From CAJFUR01 sp904420575 (lineage in GTDB: Bacteria > Actinomycetota > Coriobacteriia > Coriobacteriales > Eggerthellaceae): DNA of 64,000 nt. Under the pieces are notes generated by a model. That model saw only the letters and a list, made by a program, of their open reading frames with translations. It was not told where the DNA came from and searched no databases. Of this stretch, positions 33,939 through 40,647 are shown one piece after another (positions within the stretch are counted from its first letter, which is position 1; each line of letters begins with the position of its first letter). The translations under genes were made by a program, and so were the position numbers. Location of the stretch: the NCBI GenBank assembly GCA_965119745.1, contig OZ221973.1:1922001-1986000 (forward strand), in the 5' to 3' direction.

Positions 33939-35111
33939 ATGTACGAGCGAAGCGTAGTTGCAGTTCTGCGCACTCGCATGAAGGAGCCGCTCGGGCTCAT
34001 GCAGGTTCTCGTCGGCCCACGGCAAACCGGCAAGAGCACGGCGCTCAAGCAGGCGAGCACCGGTTTGGACATTCCCCTGCATTCGGTGAGTGCCGACTTC
34101 GCAGATGCGGATTGGCTGCGCGTGGAGTGGCAACAGGCGCGCAACATCGTGGCTGCGCAGGGAGAGGCCATCCTCATTGTCGACGAAGTGCAAAAGATCG
34201 AAGGCTGGTCAAACGTCGTCAAGGAGCTGTGGGACGAGGATCGTCGCAACGACGTCAACCTCAAGGTGTTTCTCAGCGGCTCGTCCTCGCTGCTGTTGAG
34301 CAAGGGACTCGATGAGGCGCTGACGGGCCGTTTCGAGATGCTCTACTGCCTGCAGTGGAGGTATGCCGAATGCCGCGACGCGTTCGGCTACACGCTCGAC
34401 GAGTTCGTCTTCTTCGGCGGTTACCCGCGTGCAGCCTCATTTGCAAAGGACGAAGACCGGTGGCGTCGCTTCATGAAGGAATCCATCATCGAGCCGACCA
34501 TCTCGCAGGACGTGCTCGCGCTTGCCCCCATCAAGAAGCCGGCGCTTATGCGCGCCCTGTTCGCGCTCGGCGTGCAATATTCGGCGCAGGAGCTTTCGTA
34601 TACGAAGATGCTGGGACAGCTGCAAGACGCGGGCAACACCGTGACCATCGCCGAGTATTTGAATCTGCTCTCACTGGCGGGAATGCTGTCCGGCTTGCAG
34701 AAGTTCGACGAACGCAAGGCGTCGAGTCGGAAGAGCTCTCCGCGACTCATGGCGCACGACAGCTCGCTGCAAAGCGCCATGCTCGACCTTCCCAAGAAGT
34801 TCGTGGAGATGGACCGCTCTCGCTGGGGGCATCTGGTGGAGACGGCAGTGGGGGCGTATCTCATCAACCGCGGTAAAGAAGAGGGCTTCGAGGTGTTTTG
34901 GTGGCGCGAGGGCTCCGACGAAGTCGATTTTGTCCTGCGCAAAGGCGAGCAGCTCACGGCCATCGAAGTGAAGAGCGGCGCTATCCGCAGCCTCAAGGGG
35001 ATGGAGAAGTTCCTGCTGCTCTATCCGAGGGCGCACCGCATCGTCGTCGGCTCGCCGGAGACGATGCTCGGCGATTTTCTTGCGGGAGAGGTCGAGTTGT
35101 TCTTGCTGTAG
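33939..35111 (+). CDS. AAA ATPase with DUF4143 C-terminal domain
   Basis: 390 residues. Walker A GPRQTGKST (about residue 27), Walker B ILIVDEVQ (about residue 75), sensor 1 FLSGSSS. The C-terminal DUF4143 half contains EVDFVLRKG and AIEVKSG, a pattern like the D-ExK core of restriction-type nucleases. These proteins are common, often horizontally acquired, and of uncertain role (possible defence or toxin-like). Codon and base use is noticeably less GC-rich than the neighbours, and the gene is surrounded by broken genes, supporting acquisition. Confidence 0.88.
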   Translation: MYERSVVAVLRTRMKEPLGLMQVLVGPRQTGKSTALKQASTGLDIPLHSVSADFADADWLRVEWQQARNIVAAQGEAILIVDEVQKIEGWSNVVKELWDEDRRNDVNLKVFLSGSSSLLLSKGLDEALTGRFEMLYCLQWRYAECRDAFGYTLDEFVFFGGYPRAASFAKDEDRWRRFMKESIIEPTISQDVLALAPIKKPALMRALFALGVQYSAQELSYTKMLGQLQDAGNTVTIAEYLNLLSLAGMLSGLQKFDERKASSRKSSPRLMAHDSSLQSAMLDLPKKFVEMDRSRWGHLVETAVGAYLINRGKEEGFEVFWWREGSDEVDFVLRKGEQLTAIEVKSGAIRSLKGMEKFLLLYPRAHRIVVGSPETMLGDFLAGEVELFLL

Positions 35112-35439
35112 GCAGATTGTCCGAACCCTGCTACACCTTTGCGGCGTCCACGAACCGTATCATGGGACGGCAGGGTTCGTTGCGTATGGGCTATTCCGAT
35201 TGCTTCGCAAGCGGTACGGGTGGCTCTCTTCTCGTAAAGGGTGCTTGACGGTATTTCGCGGATCCCTCGCCTTTGTAAAAAGCCATGCTGCCGTTTCCGG
35301 GTTGCTGTGCGCTCCGGACGGCTGATGGCTGACAATGCTAGCAGTCACTAGTATTGTGCGGATGGCGCTGACATTGGGCACGGGCGGTACGGCACCGATA
35401 CTGCGTGCGGGAAGGGATGGCGGCTGAAAGGGGCGGGGC
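35112..35439. other. Intergenic region, nothing recognised
   Basis: 328 bases between the DUF4143 ATPase and the TetR-like fragment. No RNA gene, clear promoter or open frame with a Shine-Dalgarno is seen. Confidence 0.4.
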
Positions 35440-35646
35440 ATGCCCCGAGTGGGATTAAATGCGCTGGAGGCCATTCTCGATGCGGCGCAGGAGCTGTTCG
35501 TCGCACGTGGCTTCAAGGCCACGGCGGTCAAGGACATCGCGGCGGCCGTGGGCGCCAAGGACGCGCCGCTCTACAACCATTTCGTCGGCAAACAGGCCTT
35601 GTTCGACGGCATCATCGAGCGCGACCTGGCATATCCGAAGACGGCG
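35440..35646 (+). pseudogene. TetR/AcrR-type regulator, N-terminal fragment
   Basis: The first 65-70 codons give a good TetR DNA-binding domain: ILDAAQELFVARGFKATAVK, DIAAAVGAKDAPLYNHF and GKQALFDGIIERDL. After about base 35,646 the sequence stops looking like a TetR ligand-binding domain, although the frame stays open to 35,946 with biased, arginine-rich composition. A full-length TetR would need about 190 residues. I read it as a truncated remnant, possibly by deletion. Confidence 0.6.
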
Positions 35647-35783
35647 CTGCATCGTGGCGTGTCGGCAAGAGGTTGGGCCTTGACGCGCTTTGTGCCACGA
35701 GCGATCGGTCGGCGGCAGGGTCTTGTGGCAAGGAAATCGGCAGAGGGCGGCAGCCATGTCTTGCTGGGAGCGGAGGGCTCTGA

Positions 35784-36281
35784 ACGAAAACGACCGCCGT
35801 GCACCGTTCGCAGACGGGCTTCACGAAGCGCTATGCCGAATGGGTCGACGAAAAGGCGGCGCGTCGGGCGGTACCTTATGCGCAGCGCAGCGGCCGCCCC
35901 CTTGGCGACGGCGACCTGCCGGTGTTCTGCGGCTGGTTCCATGTAATGTCCATCAAGGGGGCGAAATGGCTGAAACGCCAGATCGCCGAGCATCCTGATG
36001 CGCTTTTATCCGTAGTGGCGGTGGGGCGTCCCCCTCCCCTCATGTCCTGCGACCGATGGTCGGCCGAAGGGATGGAGGAGGCGTTTCGCCGCACGTTTCC
36101 CGCTTTCAAGTATCCTGACCTGCCGTGGCCCTGCTGTCGGGGTGGTTTCGATTGCGGTCGCTTTCGGCGGTCGTTTCGCAGGGGAGGATTGTACCTGATC
36201 GGCGGAGGAGGTGCATTAACCTGGGGACTGGCCTTGAAAAGGGAGCTTGACAGCGTTCCGCCGTTTCCGTATTTTCGGTAA
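35784..36281 (+). pseudogene. Flavodoxin-like protein, probably without a start codon
   Basis: The frame encodes a flavodoxin-type sequence: AVHRSQTGFTKRYAEW (FMN phosphate loop), VFCGWFHVMSIKG and KYPDLPWPCCRGGFDC. A TGA lies immediately before the first codon and no ATG is positioned for it. A GTG at 35,799 would cut into the phosphate loop. The C-terminus (after GGFD) also departs from family expectations. Probably decayed together with the TetR-like gene, which would have regulated it. It could still be translated from the GTG. Confidence 0.5.
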
Positions 36282-36320
36282 AGGCCGCATCGCCGCCGAA
36301 GCCGAGAGAAAGGAGCTTCC

Positions 36321-37079
36321 TTGTCCCTAAACCCCGTCCTCGTGCAGTCGATCAAGCAGATCGCCGGGCTTGCCGGCATGGCGTTCAAGCACGGCAACAA
36401 GCTGCCGACGCCCGAGAACGGCGCGTCGCGCAACCTTTATGCGCTGCCGTTCGACGGCGCATGGACGGTGTTCAACGGGGGCGTGACCGAAGAGACGTCG
36501 CACTCGTGGGACGTGTGGACGCAGCGCTACGCCTATGACTTCCTCGTCCTCGACGGCGAGGGACGAAGCTGCCGCCCGGACGCCGACCCGGCCGACCCCT
36601 CGTCCTGCTACTGCCACGGGCTCGCCGTGCTCGCGCCGGCCGACGGCACCGTGGTCGAGGCACACGACGGCTGCTCCGACGCGCCTGTCGCGCTCGACGG
36701 CGACGTGAAGTGCGGAGGCGACGACATTCGCGGCAACTACGTGCTCATAGAGCATGCGCATGGCGAGTTCTCGTGTCTGTGCCACCTTGCGAAGGGAAGC
36801 GTGGCCGTGCGTCCTGGCGACGTGGTGGCGCGCGGACAGGCGGTGGGACGGTGCGGCTCGTCGGGCAACAGTTCCGAGCCCCACCTGCACTTCCATGTGC
36901 AGCTCGGCCGCAGCTTCTACGCCTCGCCCGGCATTCCCGTTCGCTTCGAGGACGTTGCTGTTGAAGCCGTGCCGAACTATGAGGCCGCCGATCCACGTCC
37001 TATTCCCGAGGACGCGCACGGCGTCTTCCCGCCGTTCCTCGTGCGCGGGATGCGTGTGCACAACGCCAAAGGCGCTTGA
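36321..37079 (+). CDS. M23 family (LytM-type) metallopeptidase
   Basis: 252 residues from a TTG start preceded by AAAGGAG. Zinc-peptidase motifs are visible: His-x(8)-Tyr-xx-Asp (SHSWDVWTQRYAYDF, about residues 56-70) and HLHFHV (about residue 194). No signal peptide or membrane anchor is seen, unusual for a peptidoglycan hydrolase, so it may be intracellular, released by another route, or have another substrate. Confidence 0.85.
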   Translation: MSLNPVLVQSIKQIAGLAGMAFKHGNKLPTPENGASRNLYALPFDGAWTVFNGGVTEETSHSWDVWTQRYAYDFLVLDGEGRSCRPDADPADPSSCYCHGLAVLAPADGTVVEAHDGCSDAPVALDGDVKCGGDDIRGNYVLIEHAHGEFSCLCHLAKGSVAVRPGDVVARGQAVGRCGSSGNSSEPHLHFHVQLGRSFYASPGIPVRFEDVAVEAVPNYEAADPRPIPEDAHGVFPPFLVRGMRVHNAKGA

Positions 37080-37135
37080 GGTTGTCGCCGACGCGTTGAT
37101 GGCCGGTTTCGTGCGGCGCAACCAGGCAATTATGA

Positions 37136-37163
37136 TTGACCGCCGTATGTATTAGCCGGTCAA
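37136..37163. repeat. TTGACCG / CGGTCAA inverted repeat
   Basis: Perfect 7-bp arms separated by 14 bases, in the gap between the M23 gene and dinB. Could be a weak terminator or an operator. Confidence 0.4.
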
Positions 37164-37224
37164 GCACTGAATTTCGTTGTCAAAACTCCATCGTCTGTTC
37201 GCTTGCGGGCGGTCCGATTATATG

Positions 37225-37238
37225 CGAACATGCGTTCT
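37225..37238 (+). promoter_or_regulatory. LexA-like SOS box upstream of dinB
   Basis: CGAACATGCGTTCT matches 13 of 14 positions of the Gram-positive LexA consensus CGAACRNRYGTTCG. It lies about 120 bases before the dinB start, overlapping TATATG, a possible -10. Confidence 0.75.
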
Positions 37239-37359
37239 CTGCGGAACGGATGCGGCGTGTGGAAGAAGGCGATGGCGGATGGTGGCGACGACGACGGGAG
37301 GCCCGGAGGTCTGCGAGACGTTCGGCGGCTGTGCGATCGGGTCGCCGGGTGGCGTGGAC

Positions 37360-38625
37360 ATGCACCGCGTGATCCTCCATTCCGACATGAACGCGTTCTA
37401 CGCGAGCGTGGAGCAGGCCGAGCGCCCGGAGCTGCGCGGGCGGCCGCTGGTGGTAGGCGGCCACGAGGAGACGCGCCACGGCATCGTGCTCGCGAAGAGC
37501 GCGCAGGCGAAGGCCGCCGGCGTGAAGACGGGCGAGGCGTTGTGGGAGGCGCGCGCGAAGTGCCCGGGGCTCGTCGTGGTGCCGCCGCGCTACGACGTGT
37601 ACCAGCGCTATTCGCGCCTGGCGCGGCGCATCTACTACGACTACACCGACCTGGTGGAGCCGTTCGGCCTCGACGAGTGCTGGCTCGACCTCACGGGGTC
37701 GCTGCCGCTTCTGGGCGGGGACGCGGTGCGCACGGCGACCGAGATCAGCGGCCGCGTCAAGGCGGAGCTGGGCTGCACGGTGTCCATTGGAATCTCGTGG
37801 AACAAGATATTCGCGAAGTTCGGCAGCGATTTCCGCAAGCCCGATGCCCTCACACACGTCACGCCGCAGAACTACCGCGACCTCGTGTGGTCCGCACCGG
37901 CGAGCGACCTTTTGTACGTGGGCCGCGCGACGGCCCGCAAGCTGCATTCGTCGGGCATCGAGACCATCGGGGACGTGGCGTGCGCCTCGCCCGAACTCAT
38001 GCGCCGCCGCCTGGGGAAGGTGGGCCTGGTGCTGCGCGCGTTCGCCCGCGGCGAGGACGCGACGCCCGTGAAGCCGTACGACCCCGCGAGAAACGAGGTC
38101 GACCGCACCGTCAAGAGCTTCGGCAACGGGCTCACCGCGCCGCACGACATCACGTGCCCCGCCGACGCGAAGGCGCTCGTCTACCTGCTGGCGGAATCGG
38201 TGGCGCAACGGCTGCGCGAGGCGCGGTTCCGCGCGTCCACCGTGTCGATCGGCGTGCGCGACGCACGCGATTTGACCAGCTATGGCCGTCAGACCACCTT
38301 GCCGCGCGCGACGAACGTGACGGGCCAGATCGCGCAGACGGCTTGGGAGCTGCTGGCGGGATGCGAGCCGCTCGACGAGGACCACCCGCTGCGCGGCCTG
38401 CATGTGCGCGCGTCGAACCTGGAGCCCGCGGATGCGCCCCAGCAGCTGGACCTGGGCTTCGATGCGCGGCGGCGGATGCTCGAGGACCTGGACGAGACCA
38501 TCGACGAGCTGCGCCGCCGCTTCGGCAACACGTGCATCCAGCGCGGTGCCGAGCTCTTGGACGAGACCCTGCTCGACCTGGACGTCAAGCGCGACAACGT
38601 GGTGCATCCCGTGGGGTACTTCTAG
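37360..38625 (+). CDS. dinB: DNA polymerase IV
   Basis: Y-family translesion polymerase. 421 residues from ATG 37,360, chosen because the family starts close to RVILHSDMNAFYASVE. A GTG two codons earlier is possible. Catalytic motifs: HSDMNAFYASVE (metal-binding Asp), SRLARRIYYDYTDLVEPFGLDECWLDL (second carboxylate pair), and IGISWNKIFAKFGSDF. The C-terminus lacks an obvious clamp-binding motif other than QQLDLGF (about residue 362), which fits the beta-clamp QLxLF-type motif. The SOS box upstream supports damage induction. Confidence 0.93.
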   Translation: MHRVILHSDMNAFYASVEQAERPELRGRPLVVGGHEETRHGIVLAKSAQAKAAGVKTGEALWEARAKCPGLVVVPPRYDVYQRYSRLARRIYYDYTDLVEPFGLDECWLDLTGSLPLLGGDAVRTATEISGRVKAELGCTVSIGISWNKIFAKFGSDFRKPDALTHVTPQNYRDLVWSAPASDLLYVGRATARKLHSSGIETIGDVACASPELMRRRLGKVGLVLRAFARGEDATPVKPYDPARNEVDRTVKSFGNGLTAPHDITCPADAKALVYLLAESVAQRLREARFRASTVSIGVRDARDLTSYGRQTTLPRATNVTGQIAQTAWELLAGCEPLDEDHPLRGLHVRASNLEPADAPQQLDLGFDARRRMLEDLDETIDELRRRFGNTCIQRGAELLDETLLDLDVKRDNVVHPVGYF

Positions 38626-38649
38626 GTTGCGGCGGCCGGGGCGGTCGTT

Positions 38650-38668
38650 TTTCGCGCCGTGCGCGAAA
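38650..38668 (+). terminator. Short hairpin after dinB
   Basis: TTTCGCGC-CGT-GCGCGAAA, perfect 8-bp arms, 25 bases past the dinB stop. No T-run downstream. Confidence 0.4.
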
Positions 38669-38698
38669 GTGGGCATCGAATGAAGGAAGCGGTTCGTC

Positions 38699-39004
38699 AT
38701 GGTGCAAGGCATAGCGTGCAGGCGGAAACGCTACGTGGAGGTGGAGGCGACGTTCCTTCCGGACGGGCGCGTCTTGCCGCACGCCGTGATCTGGCACGAC
38801 GGGCGGCGCTTCCCGGTGCGCGCAGTGCTGGGGGTGCGCACGTGCGCGTCGCTCAAGGTAGGCGGCGAAGGCGTGCGCTACGACGTGCTGGTCGGCCGCG
38901 CCCGCACGTTCCTCTTCCACGAGGGCCCCCGCTGGTTCGTCGAAGAGATCGTGCCGGAAGGGGCCGGCGCCGGTCCCGGCGACGCAGGCGCGGCTATCGG
39001 GTAG
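38699..39004 (+). CDS. Small conserved protein, second of two paralogues, next to dinB
   Basis: 101 residues, start after AAGGAAGCGG. Paralogue of the gene at 29,951: shared YVEVEATF, PDGRVLPHAVIWHDGRRFPV, VGGEGVRYDV and PRWFVEEIVP. Predicted all-beta. Directly downstream of dinB in the same direction, so it may be SOS co-expressed. Function unknown. Confidence 0.75.
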   Translation: MVQGIACRRKRYVEVEATFLPDGRVLPHAVIWHDGRRFPVRAVLGVRTCASLKVGGEGVRYDVLVGRARTFLFHEGPRWFVEEIVPEGAGAGPGDAGAAIG

Positions 39005-39044
39005 AATGACGGATGCGGAAGGAAACCAGGAAAGGGAGGCAGGC

Positions 39045-39689
39045 ATGAGGGCCGAAGAGACGGGAGACGCTCGCGCGCAGATGGCGTCGGGGAACTGGTT
39101 CGATGCGGCCGACGCGGTGCTCGAGCGCGACCGCGTCCGTGCGCGCGAGGTCATGCTGAGGTTCAACGCGGATCCGGCGCTTTCGGCCGAAGAGCGCGTC
39201 GATCTGCTGCGCGGCCTGTTCGGACGGCTGGGCGAGGGCACCGACGTGTCGCTTGGCGCGCAGGTGGACTACGGCTACCAGACGTTCATGGGCCGCAACT
39301 GCTTCTTCAACTTCAACTGCACGTTTTTGGACGGGGCGCGCATCGAGTTCGGCGACGACGTGTGGGTGGGGCCGGGCTGCACGTTCGCCACGCCGCTCCA
39401 TCCGCTGCTCGCCCGCGAGCGGGCGCTGCGCGCGGACGCCGACGGCACGCCGCACCTTTGGGAGCGCAACCTGCCCATCACCGTGGGCAACGGCGTGTGG
39501 ATCGGTGCGAACGTGACGGTGAACCCGGGCGTGACCATCGGGGACGGGGCCGTCGTTGGGTCGGGCAGCGTGGTGACGAAGGACGTGCCGCCGCGCACGC
39601 TCGCGTACGGCAACCCTTGCCGCGCCGTGCGCGAGATCGGCGAGGGCGACTCCATCGAAGGGGCGCTTGCGGAGCTCGGCCTGGCCTGA
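39045..39689 (+). CDS. Maltose/galactoside O-acetyltransferase-like protein
   Basis: 214 residues, start after GGGAGG. A TAGAAT element at 39,002 rules out the upstream ATG at 39,006. Left-handed beta-helix hexapeptide repeats (VWIGANVTVNPGVTIGDGAVVGSGSVV) and the catalytic His region (CTFATPLHPLL) mark it as a sugar O-acetyltransferase of the LacA/Maa type. The sugar acceptor is unknown. Confidence 0.85.
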   Translation: MRAEETGDARAQMASGNWFDAADAVLERDRVRAREVMLRFNADPALSAEERVDLLRGLFGRLGEGTDVSLGAQVDYGYQTFMGRNCFFNFNCTFLDGARIEFGDDVWVGPGCTFATPLHPLLARERALRADADGTPHLWERNLPITVGNGVWIGANVTVNPGVTIGDGAVVGSGSVVTKDVPPRTLAYGNPCRAVREIGEGDSIEGALAELGLA

Positions 39690-39830
39690 CGGCTGCGAAT
39701 GCCGGCTGTGGCGACGGCCGCCCTGCCAGGCGCATGCCGGTTCGCTGACGGCCGTCGCGTCGGTCGCGCCCGCATGATGCGGCCGGCGTATACTGCGAGG
39801 GAAAAGGCAGCGCGAGGCAAGGAGGCATCC

Positions 39831-40424
39831 ATGGCAGAACCGGGCATTGCGGCTCAGGGCACCAGCTTGATCTGGGGGCACGTCGCGCTCGTGGCGTGCA
39901 CCGTGCTCTACCTGGCCTGGTGGCTCGCCTTCTTCAACCCGCGCCTTCCGAAGGCGGCCGGCGCGCTCTATGCGGTGGGCGTCGCGTGCATCGTGGGCGC
40001 GGCCATGCTCGGCATCGCGGGCGTGGTGCTTGCGGTGCGCGGCGTCGGCGGCCTCGTGCTCGCGATGACGCGCGGCGTGCCCATCTGGGCCATCGCGGCC
40101 GGCGGCATCGTCGCGTACGTCGTGCTCGTGCTCGTCACGACGCGCTTCTTCCACCGGCCCGTCACGACCGAGCTCGTCCTGTTCACCGGCTGGCTCGTGC
40201 TCGAGCTCTGCGTGGTGGACTCCCTCTTCGGCGCGGGCGCCTTTGGAGGGGCGGAGGCGGCGCTGCTCGCGCTCATGGCCGTGGCGGTGACGGCGGGCTG
40301 TCTGGCGTGCTACGTGCTGTACTTCAATCTGGCGCCGTTCCCCTCGTTCGTGGCGGGGGCGGCGCCGCTCGCGGCCGCGGGCCTGGCTTCGGGCGTCCTG
40401 GCGGCTGCCGTCGCGTTCGCCTGA
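39831..40424 (+). CDS. Membrane protein of unknown function
   Basis: 197 residues with about six hydrophobic segments, start after AAGGAGG, TATACT -10 at 39,789. Begins with a short hydrophilic stretch, then GTSLIWGHVALVACTVLYLAW. Not recognised. Similar Ala/Val-rich multi-span proteins are common in Eggerthellaceae. Confidence 0.7.
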   Translation: MAEPGIAAQGTSLIWGHVALVACTVLYLAWWLAFFNPRLPKAAGALYAVGVACIVGAAMLGIAGVVLAVRGVGGLVLAMTRGVPIWAIAAGGIVAYVVLVLVTTRFFHRPVTTELVLFTGWLVLELCVVDSLFGAGAFGGAEAALLALMAVAVTAGCLACYVLYFNLAPFPSFVAGAAPLAAAGLASGVLAAAVAFA

Positions 40425-40433
40425 TCGGCCGAG

Positions 40434-40465
40434 GCGCGCCCGGGCAGGCGTCCGCCCGGGCGCGC
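40434..40465 (+). terminator. 12-bp GC hairpin after the membrane protein
   Basis: GCGCGCCCGGGC and GCCCGGGCGCGC pair perfectly with an 8-base loop, 10 bases past the stop. No T-run, so an atypical terminator. Confidence 0.55.
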
Positions 40466-40647
40466 ATCTGCCGATCGCCGGCTGCCGGGATCCGCGTGCG
40501 TCCCGTCCGGCACTTCCGCAATCCGTTCGCCAAGGAAAACTTCTTCGTGCCATCTGCGCCGAGAAGCGCTACCATGGTTCTTGAAAGTAAACGATGGCTA
40601 ACGGTGTCGGCGAGGGGCGATCGCCGACGTCGCGAGGAGACGAGAAC

